From assembly GCF_004745485.1 (NCBI RefSeq), contig NZ_RHFG01000005.1, positions 109,160 to 173,159 of the forward strand: a DNA stretch of 64,000 nt, given 5' to 3'. This document shows, in pieces, positions 1 to 9,041 of this stretch (positions are counted from its first letter, which is position 1; each line of letters opens with the position of its first letter). Under the pieces are notes generated by a model that was not told the origin of the DNA, made no database searches, and saw only the letters and a program-made list of their open reading frames with translations. This stretch comes from Brevibacterium sp. S22. GTDB lineage: Bacteria; Actinomycetota; Actinomycetes; Actinomycetales; Brevibacteriaceae. The position numbers and the translations under genes were made by a program.

Positions 1-489
1 ACCCACCCGATCCTCAAAGACCACGTCTCACGCGTCGACCTCGACCACGCCGTGGCCTCCATCGGAGTGCGGCTGCAGGAACTCGTCAGCCTCCGCGAGG
101 AGATCGAAGGAATCCGCGATGCGGGAACCGCAAAGTCGGTGGAGACATACCTGTCGAAGCTGGCTGTCGCATTCTCGTCAATGGCGCGCCGCGTGGAATC
201 GATGCACGAATACTATCAGCGGCTGCTCGAGCTCGATCAGCAGCTCATGCTGCTGCACAACTCCGAACGCTCACGCGAGCTCGGCGACCGGGTGCTCGAC
301 GTGCTCTCCCGCACCGCCGCTGATGATTCCGCTGATTGGCAGTTCCGGGAGCTGCGCATCGATGCGGATTCGCAGTCGTCGATCATCACCGGACTCGTCG
401 CCGAACTCGAGCAGACCGCCGATGACTTCGATGACTTCGACACCCGTCTGGCCGCGGCGCAGAAATCCATCGACGAACTCGAAGCCTAG
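1..489 (+). CDS. 3' part of an unidentified coiled-coil protein gene
   Basis: The frame is open from the left edge to a TAG stop, giving about 162 residues of a protein whose start lies outside the window. The visible part is acidic and rich in Leu, Glu, Ser and Asp, with heptad-like spacing suggesting alpha-helical coiled coil. It has no membrane segment, signal peptide or catalytic motif that I recognise. It converges on the deformylase gene, whose stop is 18 bp away. An internal GTG at 52 is an unlikely true start because the reading frame continues upstream with similar composition. Function is unknown; a structural or DNA-handling role is possible but unsupported. Confidence 0.6.
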   Translation, partial: THPILKDHVSRVDLDHAVASIGVRLQELVSLREEIEGIRDAGTAKSVETYLSKLAVAFSSMARRVESMHEYYQRLLELDQQLMLLHNSERSRELGDRVLDVLSRTAADDSADWQFRELRIDADSQSSIITGLVAELEQTADDFDDFDTRLAAAQKSIDELEA

Positions 490-507
490 GCACATGCCCG
501 TCTCGGC

Positions 508-1080
508 TCAGTGACCGAAGGGGTCGGGGTCGACTCCCGGCTGCCACGAGAGTCCCGGCTGGTTGTAGCCATGAGCCTCCTGGGCCTTCTTCCACTTCCT
601 CGACCAGCGCTTGTCGAGACGGTCGACATAGAGGGTTCCCTGCAGGTGGTCGTATTCGTGCTGCATGATGCGGGCGAACCACCCGTCCGCACTCAGCGTC
701 ACCGGCCGACCTGTCTCATCGAAGCCGTTGATGGTGACCCTCTCAGCTCGTTTGAGAGGGAAGTCGAGAGACGGCACCGACAGGCATCCTTCGGACTCGT
801 CATCCGGATCGGGGCGGGTGTCGGGCACCTTCGACGAGATGAGCACTGGATTGACGAAAGTGCCGCGGCGGCGCACACCGTGATCGTCATCGGCGTTGAA
901 GACGAAGACGGATCTGCCGATTCCGATCTGCGGTGCGGCCAGTCCGACACCGTTGCTGGCGTCGAGAGTCTCGTGCATGTCGGCGACGAGTTCGGCAAGA
1001 CTCTCGTCGAACTCGGTGACCTTCTCGGCACGGCGATGCAGAACGGGCTCGCCGTAGACGACGATGGGATGAATAGCCAT
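508..1080 (-). CDS. def: peptide deformylase
   Basis: Removes the N-formyl group from nascent proteins in the cytoplasm. The 190-residue product carries all three metal-site motifs: GVGLAAPQ (44-51), EGCLS (97-101, Cys99 a metal ligand) and HEYDH (142-146, two His ligands and the catalytic Glu). The chosen ATG at 1080 gives the family's usual N-terminus; an open extension to 1134 has no homology-like content. There is no Shine-Dalgarno, but a TACGAT -10 box at 1088-1093 (minus strand) ends 7 nt before the ATG, so the transcript is probably leaderless. The C-terminus carries an extra tail of about 20 residues rich in Trp, Gly and Pro. Confidence 0.95.
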   Translation of the reverse strand: MAIHPIVVYGEPVLHRRAEKVTEFDESLAELVADMHETLDASNGVGLAAPQIGIGRSVFVFNADDDHGVRRRGTFVNPVLISSKVPDTRPDPDDESEGCLSVPSLDFPLKRAERVTINGFDETGRPVTLSADGWFARIMQHEYDHLQGTLYVDRLDKRWSRKWKKAQEAHGYNQPGLSWQPGVDPDPFGH

Positions 1081-1519
1081 GAGGACAATCGTATCGGTCT
1101 CCACGGCCGTCCCAGCCCTCGGGACCGGGGCCACACTGGGCGGCGTCTCAGATCACTTGACCGCGATCTCACAGCGGCCGTCGCGAACGCTGCCGCCGCC
1201 AATGCCACGGTGCGGCCACCTCGGTGATTGTGTGCACTGATTGCTCAGCGGATGACCGGAACTGACGCTCAAGCGAGTGGATCGATCTGCAGTTGTTCCG
1301 GGTCTGTGATACTGGTTGTCATAAAGTTTCGCCCCCAGCGAACAGAGATTGTTGAGCAACATATCTGGGAACATGTTCAGGGGCGGCGAGGTTATGATGA
1401 GGGCAAGCCGTCTCGGACCACGAGATGAAAGCTGTCGCTCAACCCCTGCCGGAGCAGTTCTGCCGAGTGGTGAGAGGCCTGTGACGGCGGGTGCACACAG
1501 TAGCGTGAAAGGACTTACT
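1081..1519. other. intergenic region between def and cysK
   Basis: About 440 bp with no convincing gene. It holds the def -10 box (1088-1093) and a perfect 10-bp palindrome GAACATGTTC (1369-1378). A TAGCGT hexamer (1501-1506) lies 13 nt before the cysK start. The palindrome resembles a regulator half-site pair, but its 2-nt centre is too short for the LexA box. No riboswitch fold was recognised. Confidence 0.4.
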
Positions 1520-2446
1520 TTGACCATCTTCAACAACGTCTCCGATCTGGTCGGCCGTACTCCGCTGATCCGCGTCAACAAGGCCAGCGAGCGCTCCGGT
1601 GCCGAAATCGTTGCGAAGCTCGAATCGTACAACCCGGGCAACTCCGTCAAGGACCGCATCGGCGTGGCGATGATCGATGCAGCCGAGAAGTCCGGCGATC
1701 TGCAGCCCGGCGGCACGATCGTCGAAGCCACCTCGGGCAACACCGGCATCGCTCTGGCGATGGTCGGCACCTCCCGCGGCTACACGGTCAAGCTGACGAT
1801 GCCCGAGTCGATGTCGAAGGAACGTCGCGCCCTGCTGCGCGCCTTCGGAGCAGAGCTCGTCCTCACCGACAAGGCCGAGGGCATGAAGGGCGCGGTCGCC
1901 AAGGCCGAGGAGCTCGCGGCCGGCGGCGCAGTGCTCGTGCGCCAGTTCGAGAACCAGGCCAACGCCGAGATCCACAAGTCCACAACCGGCCCCGAGATCC
2001 TTGCCGACACCGACGGCAAGGTCGACATCTTCGTCTCCGGCATCGGCACCGGCGGCACCATCACCGGCGCCGGTGCCGCTCTGCGCGAGGCCAACCCCGA
2101 TGTGAAGATCATCGCCGTCGAGCCCGCCGCTTCGCCGCTGCTGACCGAAGGCAAGGCTGGACCGCACGCGATCCAGGGACTCGGCGCGAACTTCGTGCCC
2201 AAGGTGCTCGACACCGAGATCTACGATGAGGTCGTCACCGTCGACAACGACGCAGCCATCGAACGTGCCCGCGAGGTGGCGAAGGAAGAGGGCCTGCTCG
2301 TGGGTATCTCCTCCGGTGCGGCACTCTCCGCAGCCGAGGCTGTTGCCGCGCGTCCGGAGAACGCCGGCAAGCGCGTCGTCGTCATCGTCCCCGACTTCGG
2401 CGAGCGCTACCTGTCGACACCGCTGTTCTCCGAATACCTCGACTGA
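1520..2446 (+). CDS. cysK: cysteine synthase A (O-acetylserine sulfhydrylase)
   Basis: PLP enzyme that replaces the acetyl group of O-acetylserine with sulfide to make cysteine. The 308-residue product has the PLP lysine in NSVKDRIG (Lys44), the substrate loop TSGNTG (71-76) and a GTGGT-type phosphate-binding loop, at normal family length. The start is a TTG at 1520, 6 nt after a GAAAGGA ribosome site; the open frame upstream to 1349 looks like noise. It is followed 101 bp later by cysE, the enzyme that makes its substrate and its partner in the cysteine synthase complex. Confidence 0.95.
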   Translation: MTIFNNVSDLVGRTPLIRVNKASERSGAEIVAKLESYNPGNSVKDRIGVAMIDAAEKSGDLQPGGTIVEATSGNTGIALAMVGTSRGYTVKLTMPESMSKERRALLRAFGAELVLTDKAEGMKGAVAKAEELAAGGAVLVRQFENQANAEIHKSTTGPEILADTDGKVDIFVSGIGTGGTITGAGAALREANPDVKIIAVEPAASPLLTEGKAGPHAIQGLGANFVPKVLDTEIYDEVVTVDNDAAIERAREVAKEEGLLVGISSGAALSAAEAVAARPENAGKRVVVIVPDFGERYLSTPLFSEYLD

Positions 2447-2466
2447 CAGCGAGCGACCGGCATGAG

Positions 2467-2490
2467 GGCGTCAAACTCAGGTTTGGCGCC
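2467..2490 (+). terminator. hairpin between cysK and cysE
   Basis: GGCGTCAAAC and GTTTGGCGCC form a 10-bp stem with one G-U pair and a TCAG loop. There is no T-tract, so it may be a weak terminator, an attenuator or an mRNA-processing hairpin that sets the cysK:cysE ratio. Confidence 0.4.
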
Positions 2491-2547
2491 TTCGGCGTCT
2501 CGGAATCCGCGACGGACAGAACGAAGAGCAGAACAAGGACGGACAAG

Positions 2548-3222
2548 ATGAAGGCACTGTGGGCGGCGGCCGCCGCGGTCGCGGGAGCGGCAGTCTACGG
2601 GTTGAGCCGACCCGGAGTGCGGGAGACCCTGCGCGAAGACCTCGACACCGTGCGGCGACGTGACCCCGCGGCGACGAGCGACTTCGTCTCGCTGGTCTCC
2701 TATCCCGGAATGCACGCCATCTGGGCACACCGCGGACTTCACCGGCTGTGGCAGCACGACGCAGGGAAGACCCCGGCGCGACTGATGTCGCAGCTGGTGC
2801 GGACGCTGACCGGTGTGGAGATCCACCCGGGGGCGGAGATCGGGCGTCGATTCTTCATCGACCATGCCAACGGAGTCGTCATCGGCGAGACCTCGGAGAT
2901 CGGCGACGACGTCATGCTCTACCACCAGGTCACCCTCGGCGGCACGTCGATGGCACAGACGAAGCGTCATCCGACGATCGGCAGCCATGTGCTCGTCGGC
3001 GCCGGGGCGAAGATCCTCGGCCCGGTGGTCGTCGGCGACAACTCCGCAGTCGGGGCCAATGCCGTCGTCGTCAAGGACGTGGCGGCCGACTCGAGCGCCG
3101 TGGGCATTCCCGCGACCGTGCGTTCGAAGAAGAAGGGTGCCACCTCCGAGGCCGAGGCGAAGGCTGAATCTTCATCGAGGCGCCCGGACTTCGTCCTTGA
3201 GGACCCTGCTCTCTGGATCTGA
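2548..3222 (+). CDS. cysE: serine O-acetyltransferase
   Basis: Acetylates L-serine with acetyl-CoA to give O-acetylserine, the first step of cysteine synthesis. The left-handed beta-helix hexapeptide repeats span about residues 90-190. The diagnostic HPGAEIGR and [14 protein letters not shown] segments, with the [11 protein letters not shown]is, are present. The 224-residue protein starts with an unusual Ala-rich hydrophobic stretch (about 1-20) that could associate with membrane. The C-terminus lacks the long regulatory tail of enterobacterial CysE, as is common in the short EpsC-type forms. GGACGGACAAG precedes the ATG. It is likely cotranscribed with cysK. Confidence 0.92.
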   Translation: MKALWAAAAAVAGAAVYGLSRPGVRETLREDLDTVRRRDPAATSDFVSLVSYPGMHAIWAHRGLHRLWQHDAGKTPARLMSQLVRTLTGVEIHPGAEIGRRFFIDHANGVVIGETSEIGDDVMLYHQVTLGGTSMAQTKRHPTIGSHVLVGAGAKILGPVVVGDNSAVGANAVVVKDVAADSSAVGIPATVRSKKKGATSEAEAKAESSSRRPDFVLEDPALWI

Positions 3223-3296
3223 GTTCGCACCAGGCTCGGTTTCACTCCTTCGGCGTCACTCGGCTGAGTCTCCGGACTACGGTGGACTGACCGCAC

Positions 3297-3328
3297 GCGG
3301 CTCCTGCTTACCGGCGGGAGCCGCTTTT
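3297..3328 (+). terminator. intrinsic terminator after cysE
   Basis: Perfect 8-bp stem GCGGCTCC/GGAGCCGC with a 12-nt loop, followed directly by TTTT. It ends the cysK-cysE transcript. Confidence 0.75.
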
Positions 3329-3446
3329 CGTGCATTTCCTGGTCGATCCACGGCGCTGGACCTCGGAATATCGCGGTGGATCGACCAGACAATCCGCTGA
3401 ATGGCCCGCTACGTCCTTGCAGGAATACTTTCGCGACCAGTTCTGT

Positions 3447-3479
3447 TAAGATTTCAACTAGTTACTTCAAAATTGAAGT
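3447..3479 (+). promoter_or_regulatory. -10 box and MarR-type operator of the monooxygenase operon
   Basis: A TAAGAT -10 hexamer (3447-3452) is followed by the palindrome ACTTCAA-AA-TTGAAGT (3464-3479), with a further partial repeat AACTAGTT just upstream (3456-3463). The palindrome covers the expected transcription start. Its TTGAA/TTCAA half-sites are typical of MarR-family operators. The operon's third gene encodes a MarR protein, so autoregulation is the simplest reading. Confidence 0.65.
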
Positions 3480-3536
3480 TAGTTCAGTCAGCAGGGCAGC
3501 CGCGAAGGCCGCAGGCACCCGGAAGCAGGAGGCGTC

Positions 3537-4715
3537 ATGGAATTCGGAATCTTCACCATCGGCGATGTCACCACCGACCCCACCGACGGCACCACCGTCA
3601 GCGAACACCAGCGGATCAAGAACACCGTTGAGCTCGCGAAGAAGGCCGAAGAGGTCGGACTCGACGTCTTCGCCACTGGTCAGCACCACAACCCGCCCTT
3701 CGTGGCCCCCGCGAACCCGCCGGTCCTGCTGGGGAACATCGCCGCACAGACTTCGACGCTCGAACTCTCCACGGCGACCACGCTCATCACGACGACGGAT
3801 CCCGTGCGCATCGCCGAAGACTACTCCTATGCGCAGCACCTCTCCGACGGTCGCATCAGCCTCATCATGGGCCGCGGCAACACCGGTCCCGTCTACCCGT
3901 GGTTCGGCAAGGACATCCGTGCCGGAATCCCGCTCGCGGTCGAGAACTACAACCTGCTCTACCGCCTGTGGCGGGAGAAGAACCTCGATTGGGAGGGCAA
4001 GTTCCGTACGCCGCTGAATGGGTTCACAGTGACCCCGACCCCGCTCGACGAGGTGCCGCCGTTCGTGTGGCACGGGTCGATCCGCAGCCCCGAGATCGCC
4101 GAACAGGCCGCCTACTACGGTGACGGGTTCTTCCACAACAACATCTTCTGGCCCACCTCGCACACCGCCCGGATGGTCCAGCTCTACCGCCAGCGCTATG
4201 AGTACTACGGCCACGGCAAGGCCAGTCAGGCGATCGTCGGCCTCGGCGGCCAGGTGTTCATGCGCAAGAACTCCCAGGACGCCGTCCGCGAGTTCCGCCC
4301 CTACTTCGACAACGCTCCGGTCTACGGTCACGGACCCAGCCTCGAGGACTTCTCGACGCAGACCCCGCTGACCGTCGGTTCGCCGCAGCAGGTCATCGAG
4401 CGCACCCTGAGCTTCCGCGACTGGGCCGGGGACTACCAGCGTCAGCTCTTCCTCATCGACCATGCGGGGCTGCCGCAGAAGACGGTGCTCGAGCAGCTCG
4501 ATCTCCTCGGCGAAGAGGTCATCCCGGTGCTGCGTGAGGAGTTCGCGAAGGGCCGTCCCGCCGACGTCCCCGATGCCCCGACCCACGCATCCCTGGTCGC
4601 CCGGCATCAGGAAGGCCGCGACCCGATCCCCGGAGGCGGAGAGGGATCCCGTGCCTTCGAAGACCGACAGGCACGCGCCGCCGAAGCGGCGAAGGAAGGA
4701 GCCGACCAAGCATGA
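3537..4715 (+). CDS. FMN-dependent luciferase-like monooxygenase
   Basis: A 392-residue flavin monooxygenase of the bacterial luciferase superfamily, using reduced FMN and O2 on an unknown substrate. Visible features are the N-terminal strand MEFGIFTIGD, the TGQHH segment, a TTTDPVRIAEDY motif and GRGNTGPVYPW near residues 115-125. The C-terminal 60 residues are an unusual hydrophilic Glu/Arg/Ala-rich tail. The stop overlaps the next gene (ATGA), which encodes an FMN reductase that should supply FMNH2. The pairing matches the LLM/FMN-reductase duo I recall as the CE1758/CE1759 families of corynebacteria. The ATG follows an AGGAGGCGTC ribosome site. Confidence 0.85.
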   Translation: MEFGIFTIGDVTTDPTDGTTVSEHQRIKNTVELAKKAEEVGLDVFATGQHHNPPFVAPANPPVLLGNIAAQTSTLELSTATTLITTTDPVRIAEDYSYAQHLSDGRISLIMGRGNTGPVYPWFGKDIRAGIPLAVENYNLLYRLWREKNLDWEGKFRTPLNGFTVTPTPLDEVPPFVWHGSIRSPEIAEQAAYYGDGFFHNNIFWPTSHTARMVQLYRQRYEYYGHGKASQAIVGLGGQVFMRKNSQDAVREFRPYFDNAPVYGHGPSLEDFSTQTPLTVGSPQQVIERTLSFRDWAGDYQRQLFLIDHAGLPQKTVLEQLDLLGEEVIPVLREEFAKGRPADVPDAPTHASLVARHQEGRDPIPGGGEGSRAFEDRQARAAEAAKEGADQA

Positions 4716-5422
4716 GCACGAAGGCGATGAACATCGTGGCCGTGACCACCTCGCTCAGCGAGGACTCGACCACGCTCAAACTCACCGATCGGATTCTCGC
4801 ATCCGCCGCCTCGGCGGGGGAATCGGTGAGCATCGACGTGAGCGCGGAGGTCATCAACATCCGCAACCACGCCACCGCGCTCACGGACATGACCCTGACC
4901 GGGTTCCGCTCCGAAGAATTGGAGGCGGCCTTCGCCACCATCGCGGCAGCCGATGCGATCGTCACTGTCGCCCCGGTGTACAAGGCCGCCCCGGTCGGAC
5001 TGCACACCCTGTTCTGGCAGCTCATGGACGACAAGGCGCTGAGCCGCAAGCCCGTGCTCATCGCCTCCACCGGCGGCACGGCGCGCCATTCGCTGGCCGG
5101 GGACGCGGTGCTGCGGCCGATGCTGTCCTACCTCAAGGGCATCGTCGTGCCCACGACGGTCTTCGCCGCCACCGACGACTGGGGAACCGTCGAAGGCGGC
5201 CGGGCGCTGACCGCCCGGATCCGTCAGGCGGGGGAGGAGCTCGTGTCCCTGACCGCGACGATCATCGGAGCCGGAGACGACGACCTCGCCGAGGCGGCCG
5301 ATCTCGATTCGCGCGCCAGCGCAGGGTCGGGCGCGACTCCGGGGGCCGCTGCGAACCGCGGAATCGTCGACGAATTCGACCCCGCGAACGTCACTCCGTT
5401 CGCGCAGCTGCTCGAGGGCTGA
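4712..5422 (+). CDS. NAD(P)H-dependent FMN reductase partnered with the monooxygenase
   Basis: A 236-residue flavodoxin-like reductase. The phosphate-binding region follows VAVTTSLSEDSTT. APVYKAAPVGLHTLFWQLMD (about 90-110) is the family's conserved flavin and dimer segment, and STGGTARHSL follows. It should reduce FMN for the upstream monooxygenase, with which it overlaps by 4 bp. The C-terminal 40 residues are Ala/Gly/Asp-rich and probably disordered. It resembles the CE1759-type LLM-partnered FMN reductases. Confidence 0.85.
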   Translation: MSTKAMNIVAVTTSLSEDSTTLKLTDRILASAASAGESVSIDVSAEVINIRNHATALTDMTLTGFRSEELEAAFATIAAADAIVTVAPVYKAAPVGLHTLFWQLMDDKALSRKPVLIASTGGTARHSLAGDAVLRPMLSYLKGIVVPTTVFAATDDWGTVEGGRALTARIRQAGEELVSLTATIIGAGDDDLAEAADLDSRASAGSGATPGAAANRGIVDEFDPANVTPFAQLLEG

Positions 5423-5423
5423 G

Positions 5424-5891
5424 ATGACGGAGATCAGATTCGGACGCGGACGAGAGGCGCTGGCGCAAAACGCGTGGCGGACCTACTTCGAGACCTCGCA
5501 GCGCATCCGCCAGGCCCTTGAGGCCCAGCTCAAGGACGATGCGGGCCTTGACGTCAGCGACTACAACACACTGCTCCTGCTGTGGGAAGCGCCGGAGCGG
5601 ACGCTGACGATGAGCACCCTGGCGAAGAAGCTCGTCTTCTCGCCGTCGCGGCTGAACTATCGGATCAAGGTGCTCGTCGATGCGGGTCTGGTGACGAAGA
5701 CCCAGTGCCTCGAGGACGGGCGTGCCCACAATGTGGCGCTCACCGAAATGGGGGCGCGGGCATTCCTGTCCGCTGGGTCCGAGCACAAGAGCTATGTCGA
5801 CGAGATCTTCTTCGACCATGTCAGCGATGCCGAACTCGAGGTGATCGAGGCCGTCTTCACTCGGATCGGGAACGCTCTGCCCGAGCGCTGA
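5424..5891 (+). CDS. MarR-family transcriptional regulator
   Basis: A 155-residue winged-helix protein whose ATG is 1 bp after the FMN reductase stop. The recognition region is SDYNTLLLLWEAPERTLTMS, followed by KKLVFSPSRLNYRIKVLVDA and the wing (LEDGRAHNVALTEMG), a standard MarR arrangement. MarR proteins usually repress their own operon and respond to small aromatic or phenolic ligands or to oxidants. The palindrome at 3464-3479 is the likely operator. Ligand unknown; the partner genes suggest one linked to the monooxygenase substrate. Confidence 0.88.
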   Translation: MTEIRFGRGREALAQNAWRTYFETSQRIRQALEAQLKDDAGLDVSDYNTLLLLWEAPERTLTMSTLAKKLVFSPSRLNYRIKVLVDAGLVTKTQCLEDGRAHNVALTEMGARAFLSAGSEHKSYVDEIFFDHVSDAELEVIEAVFTRIGNALPER

Positions 5892-5978
5892 TGCGGGTTC
5901 TGCTCCAGTGACGAGGCCCGCCATCTCAGAGTGACGAAGGTCTCGGCACCGAGTGCGGCGGCGTGCCACAATGAGGGC

Positions 5979-6923
5979 ATGTCCATCACCACAATCACCT
6001 TCCCGAACTCCGAGCTCCGCAACCGTGTGATCGCTCAGATCCCCGCTCACCAGCGTGCGAACGTCGACCTCGTCGTGTTCTCCGATGCCGAACGTTCGGC
6101 AAAGCTCAGCCGTGACGATGTCGACGTCGTCATCCTGCCGTACCTGGAATCCGGGCCGACGATCGAGCTGCTCGACGAGCTGCCCAACCTGCGCCTGGTC
6201 ATCACGCAGACGACCGGATTCGATCCCGTCGCCCACCTGCCCGAACGGGGGATCCAGGTCGCGACCGCCTCCGGCGTGCACACCGGAGGGACCGCCGAGC
6301 TCGCCCTGGCGCTGACCCTGGCCAGCCTGCGTGGAATCGACGACGCCGTGCGCTCGCAGGTCTCTCGGGTGTGGGAACACCAGCGCTACCGTTCGCTGCA
6401 GGACCGGCGCGTGATGATCATCGGCGTCGGTGAGATCGGCGCGGCCATCGCCGACCGCTTCGACCCCTTCGAAGTCCAGCTCACCCGTGTCGCCTCGACC
6501 GCGCGTGAGGACAAGCGCGGGAAGATCCACGGCGTCGACGAGCTGCCGACGCTTCTGCCCCACACCGAGGTGGTTGTGCTTATCACCCCGCTCAACGAGG
6601 GCACCCACCGCCTCGTCGACGAGGAGTTCCTCAGTCTGCTGCCCGACAATGCGCTCATCGTCAACGTCGCTCGCGGCAAGGTCGTCGACACGGATGCGCT
6701 CGTGGCAGAGCTCGCCACCGGGCGACTCCACGCCGCCCTCGACGTCACCGACCCGGAGCCGCTGCCGCGCAATCACGCGCTGTGGGGAACTCCGAACACC
6801 CTCATCACGCCCCATGTCGGAGGCGACACCTCGGCGTTTGAGCCACGGGTCGTGAAGATCCTCGCCGGGCAGGTCAGGCGGATCAACGACGGCGAACAGC
6901 CGGTCAACCTCGTCAGGGTCTGA
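5979..6923 (+). CDS. D-2-hydroxyacid dehydrogenase
   Basis: NAD(P)-dependent oxidoreductase of 314 residues that interconverts 2-keto and 2-hydroxy acids. The Rossmann loop GVGEIG and the catalytic triad are visible: Arg in VNVARGKVVD, Glu in DPEPLP, His in ITPHVGG. Substrate cannot be read from the sequence. The ATG at 5979 is 6 nt after CACAAT (5967-5972), a -10-like hexamer, which favours a leaderless start over the open extension to 5931. It is separated from ilvD by a large hairpin. Confidence 0.85.
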   Translation: MSITTITFPNSELRNRVIAQIPAHQRANVDLVVFSDAERSAKLSRDDVDVVILPYLESGPTIELLDELPNLRLVITQTTGFDPVAHLPERGIQVATASGVHTGGTAELALALTLASLRGIDDAVRSQVSRVWEHQRYRSLQDRRVMIIGVGEIGAAIADRFDPFEVQLTRVASTAREDKRGKIHGVDELPTLLPHTEVVVLITPLNEGTHRLVDEEFLSLLPDNALIVNVARGKVVDTDALVAELATGRLHAALDVTDPEPLPRNHALWGTPNTLITPHVGGDTSAFEPRVVKILAGQVRRINDGEQPVNLVRV

Positions 6924-6983
6924 GACCCCGACAATAGGTCACGCGACTCTGCCCTAAGCGGGCCCGGAACACCGCCTCGCTGT

Positions 6984-7031
6984 CGGACTCTCGCATGGTG
7001 CCCAGGAGAGGTTCCACCATGCGAGAGTCCG
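6984..7031. terminator. 17-bp perfect inverted repeat upstream of ilvD
   Basis: Arms at 6984-7000 and 7015-7031 pair perfectly around a 14-nt loop. The hairpin lies before the predicted ilvD transcription start and after the hydroxyacid dehydrogenase stop. It is therefore best read as a terminator without a T-tract, although an operator role is possible. Confidence 0.55.
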
Positions 7032-7067
7032 GGGTGCGAATGCTGAAATCGGGCGTAGCATGCCTGC

Positions 7068-8780
7068 ATGAGCATCGATACAGACACCACCACTCCAGAC
7101 ATCAAACCCCGTTCTCGCGATGTCACGGACGGCCTCGAAGCCACCGCCGCACGCGGGATGCTTCGCGCCGTCGGCATGGGCGACGATGACTGGGTGAAGC
7201 CGCAGGTCGCGATCGCGACTTCGTGGAACGAGATCACCCCCTGCAACATGTCGCTGCAGCGTCTCGGTTCGGCCGCCAAGGAAGGCGTCCACGAGGCCGG
7301 CGGCTTCCCGCTGGAATTCGGCACCATCTCCGTTTCGGACGGAATCTCGATGGGCCACGAGGGAATGCACTACTCGCTGGTCTCCCGTGAGGTCATCACC
7401 GACTCCGTGGAGACCGTGATGAGTGCCGAACGCCTCGACGGCTCCGTGCTCATGGCCGGCTGTGACAAGTCGATCCCCGGAATGCTCATGGCCTCCGCGC
7501 GTCTCGGCCTGTCCAGCGTCTTCCTCTACAACGGTTCGATCATGCCCGGCACCGCGAAGATGGAGGACGGCTCGGAGAAGGAAGTCACCCTCATCGACGC
7601 CTTCGAAGCTGTCGGCGCCTGCCGCGCGGGCACCATGTCCCAGGGCGACGTCGACGCCATCGAACGCGCCGTCTGCCCCGGTGAAGGCGCCTGCGGCGGA
7701 ATGTACACGGCGAACACGATGGCCTCGGCCGCTGAAGCCATGGGGATGTCGCTTCCCGGTTCGGCCGCTCCGCCGGCCATCCACCGCAACCGCACGATGT
7801 TCGCCCGCAAGTCCGGTGAGGCAGTGGTCAACCTGCTGCGTCAGGGCATCACGGCGCGTGACATCATCACCCGCGAATCGCTGCACAATGCGATCGCCGT
7901 GGTCATGGCCTTCGGCGGTTCGACCAACGCAGTCCTCCACCTGCTCGCGATCGCGCACGAGGCCGGGGTCACCCTCGAACTCGACGACTTCAACCGCATC
8001 GGCGACAAGGTCCCGCACTTGGGCAACGTCAAGCCGTTCGGCCAGTACGTGATGAACGACGTCTTCAAGATCGGCGGCGTGCCCGTGATCATGAAGGCCC
8101 TCCTCGACGCCGGTCTCCTCAACGGCGACTGCCTGACCGTGACCGGCAAGACGGTGGCTGAGAACCTCGAGTCGATCAACCCGCCGGACCCGGACGGGAA
8201 GATCCTGCGCGCTCTCAACAATCCGATCCACGCGACCGGCGGCCTCACCGTCCTCCAGGGATCGCTGGCTCCCGAAGGCGCGGTCGTGAAGTCCGCGGGC
8301 TTCGATGCGGACGTCTTTGAGGGCACCGCTCGCGTCTTCAACCAGGAGAAGCCGGCGATGGACGCCGTCCTCAATGGGGAACTGAAGAAGGGCGACGTCG
8401 TCGTCATCCGCTACGAAGGGCCGAAGGGCGGACCCGGAATGCGCGAGATGCTCGCGATCACCGGCGCCATCAAGGGCGCAGGCATCGGCAAGGACGTCCT
8501 GCTGCTCACCGACGGTCGTTTCTCGGGCGGCTCGACAGGTCTGTGCATCGGCCATATCGCTCCCGAGGCTGTCGACGGCGGTCCGATCGCGCTCGTCGAG
8601 GACGGGGACAAGATCACCGTGGACATCGCGGCCCGTTCGATCGAGCTGCACGTCGACGAGGAGGTCCTGGCCGAGCGTCGCAAGACCTGGACGCTGCCGG
8701 AGAACCACCGCCTCACCGGTGTGCTCGGCAAGTACGCGAAGCTCGTGCAGTCGGCGTCGAAGGGCGCGGTCTGCTTCTGA
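7068..8780 (+). CDS. ilvD: dihydroxy-acid dehydratase
   Basis: Iron-sulfur enzyme of valine, isoleucine and leucine/pantothenate synthesis; dehydrates 2,3-dihydroxy-isovalerate and -methylvalerate. The 570-residue product has the three cluster cysteines in [17 protein letters not shown] and [14 protein letters not shown], and the C-terminal [11 protein letters not shown] segment. There is no ribosome site. TAGCAT (7056-7061) sits 6 nt before the ATG, so the mRNA is probably leaderless. It stands alone, away from ilvBNC (28.3 kb) and ilvE (38.3 kb). Confidence 0.97.
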   Translation: MSIDTDTTTPDIKPRSRDVTDGLEATAARGMLRAVGMGDDDWVKPQVAIATSWNEITPCNMSLQRLGSAAKEGVHEAGGFPLEFGTISVSDGISMGHEGMHYSLVSREVITDSVETVMSAERLDGSVLMAGCDKSIPGMLMASARLGLSSVFLYNGSIMPGTAKMEDGSEKEVTLIDAFEAVGACRAGTMSQGDVDAIERAVCPGEGACGGMYTANTMASAAEAMGMSLPGSAAPPAIHRNRTMFARKSGEAVVNLLRQGITARDIITRESLHNAIAVVMAFGGSTNAVLHLLAIAHEAGVTLELDDFNRIGDKVPHLGNVKPFGQYVMNDVFKIGGVPVIMKALLDAGLLNGDCLTVTGKTVAENLESINPPDPDGKILRALNNPIHATGGLTVLQGSLAPEGAVVKSAGFDADVFEGTARVFNQEKPAMDAVLNGELKKGDVVVIRYEGPKGGPGMREMLAITGAIKGAGIGKDVLLLTDGRFSGGSTGLCIGHIAPEAVDGGPIALVEDGDKITVDIAARSIELHVDEEVLAERRKTWTLPENHRLTGVLGKYAKLVQSASKGAVCF

Positions 8781-8850
8781 TTCAGTTCATGGTCAGCCGC
8801 TGACGTCGCCCAGTTCCGGGTGATGCCCGGCAGAGCGGGCCGGTTCCACC

Positions 8851-8895
8851 ATCGCCGAGGCGGTGCAGACGAAGAGTCTGCACCGCCTCGGCGAT
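8851..8895. terminator. perfect 20-bp hairpin after ilvD
   Basis: Arms 8851-8870 and 8876-8895 are perfect complements around GAAGA. The arms contain the recurrent CGCCGAGGCGG word. There is no T-tract. Probable ilvD terminator. Confidence 0.6.
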
Positions 8896-8978
8896 TCTGC
8901 GGTCGAAATTCGAAGATGGCCGCATACGCCATTCCGGACCCCGCGATACGAAACTACAGTTACTGAAAAGTTACTTCG

Positions 8979-9008
8979 GCGTGTCGCGCGGATATCCGGG
9001 CGACACGC
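8979..9008. promoter_or_regulatory. 30-bp palindrome upstream of the dpp operon
   Basis: GCGTGTCGC and GCGACACGC flank the palindrome CGGATATCCG, and the whole 30 bp is symmetric except for one G/G pair. Near-perfect dyad symmetry at this size suggests an operator for a dimeric or tetrameric regulator, or a strong hairpin if transcribed. Confidence 0.4.
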
Positions 9009-9041
9009 GGCCTTGTCGCAATCGGTACTGCAAGGGAAGTT

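Noticed and set aside
1369..1378. GAACATGTTC as a LexA/SOS box upstream of cysK
   Set aside because: The GAAC and GTTC halves are 2 nt apart, whereas the actinobacterial SOS box needs 4; the downstream gene is not a repair gene.
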